Assembly (NCBI GenBank): GCA_002342035.1
Contig: DDPE01000038.1
Location: 62,001-126,000 of the forward strand
Origin: Asticcacaulis sp. UBA2476
GTDB lineage: Bacteria > Pseudomonadota > Alphaproteobacteria > Caulobacterales > Caulobacteraceae
DNA: 64,000 nucleotides
Direction: 5' to 3'
Positions 8,869-18,239 of this stretch are shown here, piece after piece. Under the pieces are notes generated by a model that was not told the origin of the DNA, ran no database searches, and saw only the letters and a list, made by a program, of their open reading frames with translations. The number at the start of each line of letters is the position of its first letter. Within the stretch, counting starts at the first letter, position 1. The position numbers and the translations under genes were made by a program.

Positions 8869-9986
8869 TGGACCGACTGCGCTTTACCGCTCTGGATGTC
8901 TTTCGCGGCCTGACCGTCTGCGTGATGATCGTCGTTAATACGTCAGGTGCAGGCGCTGAGCCGTACTACCAGCTTCAGCACGCGACTTGGTTTGGCTTTA
9001 CGCTGGCTGATCTGGTGTTTCCATCGTTCCTGTTTGCGGTCGGCAATTCGATGGCGTTCGCGTCACGCCGTACCCTGCCGAATGATCAGTTTTTGCTCAA
9101 GGTCGCCAAGCGCACGGCCCTGATTTTCCTGCTCGGCTACCTGATGTACTGGTTTCCGTTTGTGCATCAGGTAGCCGACGGATCGTGGGCGTTTAACGAC
9201 ATTGGCCAAACCCGCATCATGGGCGTGCTGCAACGCATTGCGCTTTGTTATGGGGCGGCCGCTTTGGCCGCGCGCTATCTGCCGGTCAAGGGCATCATCG
9301 CCCTGTGTACCGCCCTGTTGTTCGGCTATTGGGGCGCGTTGATGGCGTTCGGGCCTGCCGGTGAGCAACTCAGCATGGTCGGCAATATCGGCGCCCAGAT
9401 CGACCGCGCCGTGCTCGGCCTTGACCACATGTATCGCGGCGGGGCCAAGGGCTATGAACCCGAAGGCCTGTTTTCGACCGTGCCCGCCATCGTCAATGTG
9501 CTGGCCGGATATCTGGCGGGGCTTGCGATTGTTAAGGCGTCTGATCATAGAACCGCCGTCTCTAAGATGCTGGTCGCGGGTGTGGCATTGGTTGCCGCTG
9601 GCCTGATCTGGAGCCTGTTTTTTCCGTTGTCCAAGCGCCTCTGGACGTCGTCATTCGTGCTTTTGACCATTGGCATCGACTGCCTGATACTGGCGGCCCT
9701 GATCACCTATACCGAGATTCAGAAACTCAATTTCGGTGTCAAATTCTTTGAGATTTTCGGCAAGAATCCGCTGATTATCTATCTGTTTTCTGAACTGCTG
9801 GTCATCAGCTTGCAAACCTTCACCACACCGGCTGGCACCAAGCTTTACGACTGGGTGGGCATCCATCTGTTTCAGGCTATCCTGCCCGGTGCCATCGGCT
9901 CACTGGTCTGCGCCATAGTCTATATGCTCGCCTGCTGGCTGCTCGGCTGGTGGATGGATCGTAAAAACATCATCATTAAGCTTTAG
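8868..9986 (+). CDS. nagX: heparan-alpha-glucosaminide N-acetyltransferase-like membrane protein (NagX type)
   Basis: A 372-residue polytopic inner-membrane protein starting at the ATG that overlaps the GH89 stop by one base. The N-terminus LRFTALDVFRGLTVCVMIVVN, followed by a long hydrophobic series and the loop LDHMYRGG, matches the DUF5009/HGSNAT group. The human lysosomal relative moves an acetyl group from cytosolic acetyl-CoA to terminal glucosamine on the other side of the membrane. Bacterial relatives called NagX occur in GlcNAc utilisation clusters. It could acetylate periplasmic glucosamine residues before uptake. Family and location are well supported, while the acceptor is inferred. 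Confidence 0.85.
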   Translation: MDRLRFTALDVFRGLTVCVMIVVNTSGAGAEPYYQLQHATWFGFTLADLVFPSFLFAVGNSMAFASRRTLPNDQFLLKVAKRTALIFLLGYLMYWFPFVHQVADGSWAFNDIGQTRIMGVLQRIALCYGAAALAARYLPVKGIIALCTALLFGYWGALMAFGPAGEQLSMVGNIGAQIDRAVLGLDHMYRGGAKGYEPEGLFSTVPAIVNVLAGYLAGLAIVKASDHRTAVSKMLVAGVALVAAGLIWSLFFPLSKRLWTSSFVLLTIGIDCLILAALITYTEIQKLNFGVKFFEIFGKNPLIIYLFSELLVISLQTFTTPAGTKLYDWVGIHLFQAILPGAIGSLVCAIVYMLACWLLGWWMDRKNIIIKL

Positions 9987-9998
9987 GGGATCACCATT

Positions 9999-11288
9999 AT
10001 GCCGCCACCGTCTGAAACTACCCGATCGCCCTTACTCGCCATGAGCATCATTGGCGGCATGTTCTTTATCTTCGGCTTTGTGACCTGGCTGAACGGCCCG
10101 CTGATCACCTTTGTGCAACTGGCCTTTACCCTGTCGGATGTCGAAGCCTTTCTGGTCGTCACGGTCTTCTACATGTCCTATTTCTTTCTGGCCCTGCCGT
10201 CCGCCGCCATCCTGAAAAAGACCGGCATGAAAAAAGGCATGGCACTGGGGCTTTTGGTCATGGCCGTAGGGGCCGCGATCTTCGGGCAACTGGCGACCAT
10301 GCGTATTTTTGAGGGCGCGCTGACCGGCCTGTTCATCATCGGCGCGGGTCTGGCCCTGCTGCAAACGGCGTCCAACCCCTATATCTCCATACTCGGCCCT
10401 ATCGATTCCGCCGCTCAACGCATCGCCTTCATGGGTATCTGCAATAAGATCGCGGGCATCCTCGCCCCCATCGTCGTCGGTGGTCTGGTGCTCAATGGCG
10501 TCGGTGAATTCGCCGCGCAAGTCGAAGCCGCCACCGATCCCGCCGCCCGCGAAGCCCTGCTCGATGCCTTTGCGCAAAAGATCCACCTGCCCTATCTCGG
10601 CATGGCCGCCCTCCTGGCCGTACTGGCCTTTGCGGTCGCCAAATCGCCCCTGCCCGAAATCAGCGATCAGGCCAATGAAAGTGCCGCGTCCGACACGACG
10701 GGCAAGAGCATCTTTGCCTTCCCGCAACTGTGGCTCGGCTTCGTGGCTCTGTTTTGTTATGTCGGCGTCGAAGTCATGGCCGGTGACGCCATCGGCACCT
10801 ATGGCGCGGCCTTTGGCATCCCGCTCGACATCACCAAATACTTCACGTCGTTCACTCTGGTCGGCATGCTGATCGGCTATGTCGTCGGCCTGATCATCAT
10901 CCCGCGCTTTATCTCGCAGGAACGCTATCTGGCGATCTCGGCGGTCTTGGGTGTTGCGTTCTGCCTTGGGGCCTATCTGACACACGGTCTGGTCTCAGTG
11001 GGGTTTGTGGCGGCGCTTGGCTTTGCCAATGCCATGATGTGGCCGGCGATCTTCCCGCTTGGCATCAAGGGCCTTGGCAAATTCACCGAAACCGGCTCAG
11101 CCATCCTGATCATGGGCATTGCGGGCGGGGCCGTTCTGCCGCAACTGTTCGCCCACTTCAAAGGCAGCTTTGATTTTCAAGCCGTCTTTGCCGTCATCAT
11201 GATCCCGGCCTATCTCTATATTCTGGTCTTTGCGCTGTTTGCCATCACACAGAGCGCCAAAGCCAAAGCCGCCTCAGTTAATTATTAG
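9999..11288 (+). CDS. nagP: N-acetylglucosamine MFS permease, FucP/NagP family
   Basis: A 429-residue 12-TM sugar:proton symporter of the FHS branch. Diagnostic stretches are GGMFFIFGFVTWLNGPLI near the start, LLQTASNPYISILGP (about 125-140) and the half-repeat GFANAMMWPAIFPLGIKGLG near 350. The same motifs occur in Shewanella and Xanthomonas NagP and in E. coli FucP. AGGGGA lies 8 bp before ATG 9999. It sits between the periplasmic enzymes and the cytoplasmic GlcNAc kinase, as expected for the inner-membrane entry step of a pathway that does not use a phosphotransferase system. Confidence 0.92.
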   Translation: MPPPSETTRSPLLAMSIIGGMFFIFGFVTWLNGPLITFVQLAFTLSDVEAFLVVTVFYMSYFFLALPSAAILKKTGMKKGMALGLLVMAVGAAIFGQLATMRIFEGALTGLFIIGAGLALLQTASNPYISILGPIDSAAQRIAFMGICNKIAGILAPIVVGGLVLNGVGEFAAQVEAATDPAAREALLDAFAQKIHLPYLGMAALLAVLAFAVAKSPLPEISDQANESAASDTTGKSIFAFPQLWLGFVALFCYVGVEVMAGDAIGTYGAAFGIPLDITKYFTSFTLVGMLIGYVVGLIIIPRFISQERYLAISAVLGVAFCLGAYLTHGLVSVGFVAALGFANAMMWPAIFPLGIKGLGKFTETGSAILIMGIAGGAVLPQLFAHFKGSFDFQAVFAVIMIPAYLYILVFALFAITQSAKAKAASVNY

Positions 11289-11310
11289 TCCTCTTATCGC
11301 GTTAGATTTC

Positions 11311-12234
11311 ATGCAAGACCTTGCTCCCCCTCCTCTCTATTACATCGGCATCGACGGTGGCGGCACGCGCTGCCGAGCGCGCCTCAAGACCCGCGCGGGC
11401 CAGGCCCTTAGCGAAGGCTATGGCGGCGCCAGCAATATCCGTCTGGGCCTCGGTCTGGTCTGGAGCAATATCATGGCCGCGGTCGATGAAGCCCTGGCTA
11501 AGGCAGAACTTACCCATGCCGATCTGCCCGACATTCATATCGGTCTGGGGCTGGCGGGCATTTCCTCGCCCACCGGCGCGCAGGTGACCATCGATTCCGG
11601 CCCTAATTTCGGGGCCATCCGCGCCTCCAGCGATGCCCATGCCGCGTGCCTTGGGGCCTTTTCGGGTAAGGACGGCGCCATCCTGATTTCCGGCACCGGC
11701 TCAGCGGGCTATATCTTTAATAACGGCATCGGGCGCGGCATCGGCGGCTGGGGCTTTGAGGTTGGTGATGACGGCTCTGCCGCCGGTCTGGGCCGTGAGG
11801 CCCTTCGGGCCGCTCTGCGTGGCTATGATAAGATCGCGCCGTCCACCGATTTCACGCAGGAAATCATCGCCTCGTTCGGGGGCCATGCCGCAGATGTCAT
11901 CGCCTTTGTCGATACCGCAACCCCCAGCGATTACGGCGCGCTGGCCCCGCTGATCATGAGCTATGCCGAACAGGGCGATCCGGTTGCGGTTGGCTTGGTC
12001 AAAACCGTGGCCAGCGAGATCGGCCTTTATCTGCAACGGCTGCACGCCTTGGGGGCGGCCAAGATCGCCCTTGTCGGCGGCCTGTCCGAGCCGATCCGGC
12101 CGTGGCTGTCAGGCCGTGACGCCGCCCTCCTCAGCGAGCCCGAAAGCGATGCCGTCGAAGGCGCGTTGCTGCTGGCTCAGGGCGCTGGTACCGGTCTTAG
12201 CGGTGGCTTGGGCTCTGCGCGTATTCCGGCATAG
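11311..12234 (+). CDS. nagK: N-acetylglucosamine kinase, BadF/BcrA ATPase family
   Basis: A 307-residue cytoplasmic kinase expected to phosphorylate imported GlcNAc to GlcNAc-6-phosphate. The phosphate-1 motif IGIDGGGTRCRARL is at residues 11-24; ISGTGSAGYIF and GWGFEVGDDGSAAGLGREAL form the remaining ASKHA-fold nucleotide-binding and sugar motifs of the eukaryote-like GlcNAc kinases. The first start that leaves an intact N-terminus without overlapping the permease is ATG 11311, 23 bp after the permease stop. Context with nagP, nagB-II and nagA makes GlcNAc rather than glucosamine the likely substrate. Confidence 0.88.
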   Translation: MQDLAPPPLYYIGIDGGGTRCRARLKTRAGQALSEGYGGASNIRLGLGLVWSNIMAAVDEALAKAELTHADLPDIHIGLGLAGISSPTGAQVTIDSGPNFGAIRASSDAHAACLGAFSGKDGAILISGTGSAGYIFNNGIGRGIGGWGFEVGDDGSAAGLGREALRAALRGYDKIAPSTDFTQEIIASFGGHAADVIAFVDTATPSDYGALAPLIMSYAEQGDPVAVGLVKTVASEIGLYLQRLHALGAAKIALVGGLSEPIRPWLSGRDAALLSEPESDAVEGALLLAQGAGTGLSGGLGSARIPA

Positions 12235-12238
12235 TCCC

Positions 12239-13039
12239 ATGATCCATCACACCCCCGCCGCCAAGTTACAGATCGCCCGTCCAGCCTTCGCGCACCAGAT
12301 CGGTACGCTGAATAAGGACGAGCCGACCCCGCTCTATCAGCAACTCCAGAAACTGCTGCGCACCGCGATCCATAGTCAGATTATCACCGCCTCCGAAGCC
12401 ATCCCCCCTGAGCGCGATCTGGCCTATGATTTCGACGTGTCGCGCATCACGGTGCGCAAGGCCATTGACGGGCTGGTGTCTGAGGGCTTGCTGGTCCGCC
12501 GTCAGGGTTCCGGCACCTATGTTGCCAGCCGGTTTGAGAAAAGCCTGTCTCGCCTGTCGTCCTTCTCTGAGGACATGATCTCGCGCGGGCGTAAGCCCCA
12601 TTCGGAATGGATCAGCAAGACCCACGGCGTCGTCACGCCCGAAGAATCCTTGTCGCTTGGCCTGTCACCGGGCTCTCAGGTCTGCCGGTTTCAGCGTCTG
12701 CGCTATGCCGATGCGGCGATCATGGCACTGGAATATACCACCCTGCCCGCCTTTGCCCTGCCGACCCTCGATGAGGTCGGGGATTCGCTTTATGAGGCCT
12801 TAAGCCGCACCGGCCACCGCCCCGTGCGCGCCTTGCAGCGTCTGCGCGCCGTCGCCCTGACCGGCGAACAGGCCGACCGCCTTCAGGTGCCCCCCGGAAC
12901 CCCCGGCCTGTTTATCGAACGGCGCGGGTTCTTAAGCGATGGCCTGACCTGCGAGCTAAACCACTCCTATTATCGCGGCGACGCCTATGACGTGATCGCC
13001 GAAGTCAATGAACTGGGCAACCTGACCTACGGGTTCTGA
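12239..13039 (+). CDS. nagR: GntR-family regulator with UTRA domain, NagR/HutC subfamily
   Basis: A 266-residue cytoplasmic regulator. The winged helix (about residues 25-95) has PPERDLAYDFDVSRITVRKAIDGL and GLLVRRQGSGTYV. The UTRA domain (about 115-255) ends with LNHSYYRGDAYD, as in sugar-phosphate-sensing HutC-type regulators such as NagR/DasR, whose effectors include GlcN-6-P or GlcNAc-6-P. ATG 12239 is 4 bp after the kinase stop. The position inside the nag genes supports control of this locus; the gene symbol is by context. Candidate operators are the TTGG/CCAA elements upstream of the TonB receptor. Confidence 0.85.
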   Translation: MIHHTPAAKLQIARPAFAHQIGTLNKDEPTPLYQQLQKLLRTAIHSQIITASEAIPPERDLAYDFDVSRITVRKAIDGLVSEGLLVRRQGSGTYVASRFEKSLSRLSSFSEDMISRGRKPHSEWISKTHGVVTPEESLSLGLSPGSQVCRFQRLRYADAAIMALEYTTLPAFALPTLDEVGDSLYEALSRTGHRPVRALQRLRAVALTGEQADRLQVPPGTPGLFIERRGFLSDGLTCELNHSYYRGDAYDVIAEVNELGNLTYGF

Positions 13040-13078
13040 TCCCTGATTTAATACCGCCATTTTTAAAGAGTTATCATA

Positions 13079-14140
13079 ATGTCCGCTTCTCTCAGTCAGC
13101 CGCTGAAACGCCCCGAAGACACCCTCATGTTCCGTGAGGCCCGCGAAAGCGGCGATGCCGTCGCGCGCTTTTTAGACACCAATCTTGAGACCATCGCCCG
13201 TATAGTCACGCGCCTGAAGGCCCATCCGCCGCGCTCCGTGACGACCTGCGCGCGCGGATCTTCTGACCATGCCGCCACCTATGGCAAGTATCTGATTGAG
13301 ACCCTGATCGGTATCCCGACTTCAACCGCGGCCCTGTCGGTATCATCCCTTTATGACTCTCCGGTGTTTGCCGCCGATACCCTGTGCATCGCGATTTCCC
13401 AATCCGGCCGCAGCCCTGACCTTTTGACCTCGGTGAAGGCCCACAAAGACTCCGGCGCGTTTGTGATCGCTCTGGTCAATGATTTCACCTCGCCGCTGGC
13501 TGAGCTGGCCGATGAGGCCTTGCCGCTGTGCGCAGGCCCGGAGCTGTCGGTAGCCGCTACCAAATCCTACATCACCTCCTTGGCGGCACTGGCCGCGCTT
13601 GTGGCCCACTGGGCCGATCACGCCGCCCTCAAAGACGGGGTGAACCGCCTGCCGCAACACCTGACGCAGGCCTTTGATCTGGACTGGTCAGGCGCTTTGC
13701 CGACCTTGACCGCCGCCCGCAACCTGTTCGTTATCGGGCGTGGCTACAGCTTTGCCGTCGCGCAGGAAGCGGCGCTTAAGCTCAAGGAAACCTGCGCCCT
13801 GCATGCCGAAGCCTTTTCCGCCGCCGAAGTCCGGCACGGCCCAATGGCGATTGTCGGTGAAGGTTTCCCCATCATCGGTTTTGCGCCGTCCGATAGTGCT
13901 GGCGACGATGTCCGCGCCGTTGCTGCTGAATTTTCAGGCCGGGGGGCCGATGTCTGGCTGGCCGACACCAAGGGCCAAGGTGAGGGTCAGGGCAATCTGC
14001 CCGCCCTTGCCGCCGAAGCCGTGCTTGAACCCATTTTGATGGTCGCGTCATTTTACCGGCTGGCCAATGCCCTGTCCATCGCGCGCGGGCTTGATCCCGA
14101 CAGTCCGCCGCACCTCAACAAAGTGACCCGGACCCGGTAA
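13079..14140 (+). CDS. nagB-II: glucosamine-6-phosphate deaminase, SIS-domain type (NagB-II)
   Basis: A 353-residue cytoplasmic protein with two SIS domains (about 40-180 and 205-345). It carries ARGSSDHAATYGKY, ISQSGRSPDLL, AATKSYITSLAAL and LKETCALHAEAFSAAEVRHGP, the pattern of isomerase domains related to GlmS. In GlcNAc clusters of proteobacteria this family replaces classical NagB and converts GlcN-6-P to fructose-6-P and ammonia. No glutaminase domain is present, excluding GlmS itself. It is followed after 2 bp by nagA, the preceding step in the pathway. Confidence 0.9.
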   Translation: MSASLSQPLKRPEDTLMFREARESGDAVARFLDTNLETIARIVTRLKAHPPRSVTTCARGSSDHAATYGKYLIETLIGIPTSTAALSVSSLYDSPVFAADTLCIAISQSGRSPDLLTSVKAHKDSGAFVIALVNDFTSPLAELADEALPLCAGPELSVAATKSYITSLAALAALVAHWADHAALKDGVNRLPQHLTQAFDLDWSGALPTLTAARNLFVIGRGYSFAVAQEAALKLKETCALHAEAFSAAEVRHGPMAIVGEGFPIIGFAPSDSAGDDVRAVAAEFSGRGADVWLADTKGQGEGQGNLPALAAEAVLEPILMVASFYRLANALSIARGLDPDSPPHLNKVTRTR

Positions 14141-14142
14141 TC

Positions 14143-15309
14143 ATGTCAGTTTTTACCTTCATTAACGGCCGTATCGTCACGGCGGATGGCATAGTCGAGA
14201 CGGGCCACGTTATCATCGACAATGGCATCATTGCCTCCGTCTCCAGTGCGCCCGCCACGCCCCAGGGTGAGATCATCGACCTTGACGGCGGCTATCTGTT
14301 GCCGGGCTTTATCGATACCCAGGTCAATGGCGGCGGCGGCGTTCTGTTCAACGACACTCCGACAAAGGCCGCCATCGCGGCTATAGGTGAGGCCCACGCA
14401 GCCTATGGTACGACCGGCTTCATGACTACCCTGATCAGTGATCGACTTGATGTGGTGGACGCGGCCCTTAACGCCACGAAAGAGGCCATTGACGCAGGCA
14501 TCCCCGGCGTGCTCGGTGTGCACCTCGAAGGCCCGTTCCTCAATGCCGAGCGCAAGGGCATCCATAACGCGGAGGTTTTCCGCACCCTTGACGCAGCGTC
14601 AAAAGCGCTCCTGTCGCGCCCGACCGGCGCTAAGACCATGGTGACGCTGGCACCGGAGAAATGCACGCCGGACGACATCCGCGACCTCGTGGCCAAGGGC
14701 GTCATCGTGGCGGCGGGCCATACCAACGCGACCTACGATGAGACGCTCGAAGCCCTTTCAGCCGGGGTCAGCGGCTTCACCCACCTGTTTAACGCCATGT
14801 CCCCGTTCAGCCATCGCGCGCCCGGCGTGGCCGGGGCCGCGCTTGAAGACCAGAAGGCCTATTGCGGGATCATCCTCGATGGCCAGCACGTCCACCCGGC
14901 GGCCGCCCACATCGCCTTCGCGGCCCGTCCGGTCGAGCGCTTCATGCTGGTCACCGATGCCATGCCGACGGTCGGTATGGCCCACAAGACCTTCACGCTT
15001 AACGGCAAGACCATCCACGTCGAAAACGGTGCCTGCATCGATGACAATGGCACCCTGGCGGGCTCCGATCTCGATATGGCGTCGGCCTTCCGCTACGCCG
15101 TCACTGTGGTGGGCGTGAGTGTTCGCGACGCGGCCTTTATGGCTGCCACCGCGCCGGCCGCCTTTGTCGGCGTGTCTGATATTACCGGCGAGATCAGGCA
15201 CGGGCTGCGTGCCGATCTGGTCTGGATGGATGCCGATCTGAATTTACGTGGTGTCTGGCTTGCCGGCCAGCGCCATGGCGGCCGCGCCGCCAACCTTACT
15301 GCCGCCTGA
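14143..15309 (+). CDS. nagA: N-acetylglucosamine-6-phosphate deacetylase
   Basis: A 388-residue cytoplasmic amidohydrolase that releases acetate from GlcNAc-6-P. Conserved sites are GFIDTQVNGGGG, HLEGPFLN with the metal-binding Glu, the histidines in AGHTNATYDE and FTHLFNAMSPF, and VTDAMPTVGM with the catalytic Asp. Length and motif order match NagA. The gene begins 2 bp after nagB-II and is the last of the locus; an intrinsic terminator follows about 60 bp later. With the kinase and deaminase it completes GlcNAc to fructose-6-phosphate. Confidence 0.95.
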   Translation: MSVFTFINGRIVTADGIVETGHVIIDNGIIASVSSAPATPQGEIIDLDGGYLLPGFIDTQVNGGGGVLFNDTPTKAAIAAIGEAHAAYGTTGFMTTLISDRLDVVDAALNATKEAIDAGIPGVLGVHLEGPFLNAERKGIHNAEVFRTLDAASKALLSRPTGAKTMVTLAPEKCTPDDIRDLVAKGVIVAAGHTNATYDETLEALSAGVSGFTHLFNAMSPFSHRAPGVAGAALEDQKAYCGIILDGQHVHPAAAHIAFAARPVERFMLVTDAMPTVGMAHKTFTLNGKTIHVENGACIDDNGTLAGSDLDMASAFRYAVTVVGVSVRDAAFMAATAPAAFVGVSDITGEIRHGLRADLVWMDADLNLRGVWLAGQRHGGRAANLTAA

Positions 15310-15368
15310 TGACTCACGGAAGCGTTTACCCCGTTACTCTTAGGGTTTTCGAGTCCTCAGTGCCCTTG

Positions 15369-15405
15369 GACGCATCCTCCTTATGAGGATGCGTCTCTTT
15401 CTCTT
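15369..15405 (+). terminator. intrinsic terminator of the nag locus
   Basis: An 11-bp perfect stem (GACGCATCCTC 15369-15379, GAGGATGCGTC 15385-15395), a 5-base loop, then TCTTTCTCTT. Confidence 0.85.
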
Positions 15406-15453
15406 ATTTTCGACGGAGATCGCGCACTATGCGTCTGAACCCGTCGCACGGGC

Positions 15454-16185
15454 CTAATGCAAAATCTGGCTCAGGAACTGCCGTGTCCGTTCATGCTGCG
15501 GGGCTCTGAAAAAGGCGTCGGGCGTGTTCATCTCGATAATCTGTCCGGCGTCCATAAAGACCACGCGGTCAGCAACCTGACGGGCAAAGCCCATTTCGTG
15601 CGTGACGCACAGCATGGTCATGCCGGAGCCCGCCAGATCGACCATGATATCGAGCACTTCCTTGACCATTTCGGCATCCAGCGCCGAGGTCGGTTCGTCA
15701 AACAGCATGACGTCCGGCTGCATACATAAGGCACGCGCAATGGCTACGCGCTGTTGCTGCCCGCCCGAAAGCTGACCGGGATATTTCAGGGCCTGTTCGC
15801 CGATGCGCACCCGCTCCAGTAAGGACATGGCCAAATCTTCGGCCTCGGCCTTTTTCATTTTTTTGACGTGGATGGGCGCCAGTGTGCAGTTTTGTAAGAT
15901 TGTCAGATGCGGAAACAGGTTGAAGCTCTGGAAGACCATGCCGACGCTTTTGCGCACACCTTCGACCGTTTTGATGTCCGATGTCAGGGCCGTGCCGCCG
16001 ACTGAGATCGTACCCTGATGGTGGCCTTCCAGGGCGTTAATACAGCGGATCAGGGTTGACTTGCCTGAACCCGACGGGCCGCAGATGACGATGCGTTCGC
16101 CCTTATCGACGCTCAATGATACATCGCGCAGGGCATGGTATTGTCCGTACCATTTGTTGACGCCGCTCAGTTCGATAAAAGCCAT
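15454..16185 (-). CDS. aapP: polar amino-acid ABC transporter ATPase
   Basis: A 243-residue cytoplasmic ATPase of the GlnQ/HisP/AapP class. Walker A GPSGSGKST is at residues 36-44; the ABC signature LSGGQQQR, Walker B VMLFDEPTSALD and the switch His in VTHEMGFA are present. The start at 16185 is chosen because MAFIELSGVNKWYG aligns with the family and its ATG overlaps the upstream permease stop by one base. A longer open frame would extend inside the permease. Last gene of the five-gene metC-aapJQMP group. Amino-acid specificity is set by the binding protein and is unknown. Confidence 0.93.
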   Translation of the reverse strand: MAFIELSGVNKWYGQYHALRDVSLSVDKGERIVICGPSGSGKSTLIRCINALEGHHQGTISVGGTALTSDIKTVEGVRKSVGMVFQSFNLFPHLTILQNCTLAPIHVKKMKKAEAEDLAMSLLERVRIGEQALKYPGQLSGGQQQRVAIARALCMQPDVMLFDEPTSALDAEMVKEVLDIMVDLAGSGMTMLCVTHEMGFARQVADRVVFMDAGQIIEMNTPDAFFRAPQHERTRQFLSQILH

Positions 16186-17273
16186 CAGCGGTTCACTCCG
16201 AACAGGTTCTGCCGCTCGATCCAGTGGGTGTAGCGCGTAATCGAAAAGCAGATGATGAAATAGATTAAGGCAATGAAGCCATAGGTTTCGGCAAAGGGTG
16301 CCGGCCACGCCGGATCAGCCAGCGCGGCGCGTCCGGCACTCAACAGGTCATAGAGCCCGACAATCAATACCAGTGAGGTGTTCTTGACCATGACCACGAC
16401 CGTGTTGGTCAGCGGCGGTATGACGTTGGATATGGCTTGCGGCAGGATGATCAGGCGCGTCTTGGACCACCACGACAACGACAAAGCATCAGCCGCTTCC
16501 CCTTGACCATTATGCAGGCCTTGCAGGCCGCCGCGAAGCACCTCGGCCAGATAGGCGGCGGAGAAGACGGTCATGGCGACCAGAGCGCGCAGCAGTTTGT
16601 CGATCTTAAGCCCGTCCGGCAGCATCAGCGGCAACAGGATCGACACGATGAACAGCAAGCTCAACAGCGGCAGGCCGCGAATACCTTCGATAACCGCCAC
16701 GCAGATATATTTGACGGCCTTAAGCTCTGACTGCCGCCCCAGCGCCAGCGCAATCGCCAGCGGAAAGCCTAACCCCAATGATAAAACGGTCAGGATCAGC
16801 GTCACCGGCAGCCCGCCCCAGGAGTCGGTCGGCACAGCCTCAAGGCCCGGCACACCGCCCGCCATCAGAGCTAACGCGACCACCGTGCCGATCACCCACG
16901 CCCACAGGGTCGAGGTCTTCCAGTTCTTCGGCGGCAGAGAATAAAGTGTCAGGCCGATAAAAATCACAATCAGCGCAACCGGCCGCCAGTATTGCCCCGG
17001 CGGATAGATGCCAAACAGAATGAACGGATATTTGGCGCGCAGGAAAGCCCAGCACGCGCCAGCACCGGTGCACTGCGTGCCCTCGCCGGCCCAGATACCG
17101 TTGAGGAGACCCCATGACACCAGCTTGGGCGCCAGGGCTATGACGGCAAACAGGATCGCGAGCGTCGAGACCGTGCTTAAGACATCCCCGAACAGCACCC
17201 GAAACAGGCTGCGGCGCGCGTCCAAGGGGGCGGTTCGGGCATCAATGGATTGGGTTTGAACAAAGCCTGTCAT
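16185..17273 (-). CDS. aapM: amino-acid ABC transporter permease, AapM/HisM type
   Basis: A 362-residue inner-membrane permease. A large N-terminal region with several helices precedes the core permease domain (about 160-355). The core contains EAADALSLSWWSKTRLIILPQAI, the EAA loop that contacts the ATPase. The long N-terminus is characteristic of AapM of the general L-amino-acid transporter rather than of short HisM proteins. Its start overlaps the AapQ stop by 4 bp. Works with AapQ as a heterodimeric pore. Confidence 0.9.
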   Translation of the reverse strand: MTGFVQTQSIDARTAPLDARRSLFRVLFGDVLSTVSTLAILFAVIALAPKLVSWGLLNGIWAGEGTQCTGAGACWAFLRAKYPFILFGIYPPGQYWRPVALIVIFIGLTLYSLPPKNWKTSTLWAWVIGTVVALALMAGGVPGLEAVPTDSWGGLPVTLILTVLSLGLGFPLAIALALGRQSELKAVKYICVAVIEGIRGLPLLSLLFIVSILLPLMLPDGLKIDKLLRALVAMTVFSAAYLAEVLRGGLQGLHNGQGEAADALSLSWWSKTRLIILPQAISNVIPPLTNTVVVMVKNTSLVLIVGLYDLLSAGRAALADPAWPAPFAETYGFIALIYFIICFSITRYTHWIERQNLFGVNR

Positions 17274-18238
17274 CGGACCTTCAGCGCCACACGAGAATTG
17301 TATAGGTTCATAGCCACGGAGGTTGCGATGCTGATGGTAAAGAACACCAGCATCAGGATGAAAATCCCCTCCAGGGCCTGACCCGTCTGATTGATGGTGG
17401 TCGCGGTCACAAATGAAATGTCCGGATATCCAACCACCAGCGCCAGTGTCGAGTTTTTGAGAATATTGATATACTGACTGGTCATAGGCGGAATGATAAT
17501 GCGCAAGGCCTGCGGGATCAGCACCAGATTAAGCGCCTGCTTGGGCGCCAAGCCCAGCGCCAGCGCGGCCTCGGTCTGGCCTTTGGCGACCGCCTCAAGG
17601 CCGCCCCTGATGATCTCACCGATGAAGGCCGCCGCATAGAGACTAAGCCCCAGATACATGGCGACAAATTCCGGCGATAGATTAAGCCCGCCTTCAAAAT
17701 TGAATTTCGCCCGAACCGGCATATCAAGGCCGTTCAACGATAGCGCCGGCAAGTAAAGCCCGCGTTCGGTCAGATAGACCCCCGGCAGCGGATTAAGCGG
17801 CGCGTCGATAGATGGCAGCCCGACGGTGACCAGCGCGTACCAAAACAGAAGTTGCACCACCAGCGGCGTGTTGCGGAAAAACTCGACATAGGTCGTCCCC
17901 GCCCCTTGCGCCAGCGGATTGTCCTCACGGCGCAATATGGCCAGCATCAGCCCCAGAACCGTCGCCGTCAGCGCCACGATCATCGTGATAAACAGGGTGT
18001 TGCCGAGGCCAACGGTGTAGGCCCACCAGAAATGATCGGTCGGGCTATAGCTTAAGACACTTTCGGAAATCGGAAAACGCGCCGCCCGCCCCAAAAAGTC
18101 AAACCCGACGGTCAGCCCGCGTTTGGCGAGATTTGCGGCCGTATTGCCGGTCAGCCACAGGATCAGGCTAAGGAACGCCCCCGCCGCCAGCACCTGAAAG
18201 ACAATCGCCCTGAATTTTTGATCACGCCACCACACCAT
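17270..18238 (-). CDS. aapQ: amino-acid ABC transporter permease, AapQ/HisQ type
   Basis: A 322-residue inner-membrane permease. It begins MVWWRDQKFRAIVFQVLAAG with a first helix typical of AapQ. A long periplasmic loop (YLTERGLYLPALSLNG, about 150-166) precedes the second half, which holds the EAA motif QTEAALALGLAPKQALNLVLIPQAL. It overlaps aapM by 4 bp and follows the binding-protein gene by one base, so the group is a tight operon. Confidence 0.9.
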   Translation of the reverse strand: MVWWRDQKFRAIVFQVLAAGAFLSLILWLTGNTAANLAKRGLTVGFDFLGRAARFPISESVLSYSPTDHFWWAYTVGLGNTLFITMIVALTATVLGLMLAILRREDNPLAQGAGTTYVEFFRNTPLVVQLLFWYALVTVGLPSIDAPLNPLPGVYLTERGLYLPALSLNGLDMPVRAKFNFEGGLNLSPEFVAMYLGLSLYAAAFIGEIIRGGLEAVAKGQTEAALALGLAPKQALNLVLIPQALRIIIPPMTSQYINILKNSTLALVVGYPDISFVTATTINQTGQALEGIFILMLVFFTISIATSVAMNLYNSRVALKVR

Positions 18239-18239
18239 C

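Noticed and set aside
10032..10985. Long minus-strand open frame opposite the NagP gene
   Set aside because: Low-complexity Asp/Gly/Gln-rich product typical of antisense to membrane proteins; the plus-strand permease is certain.
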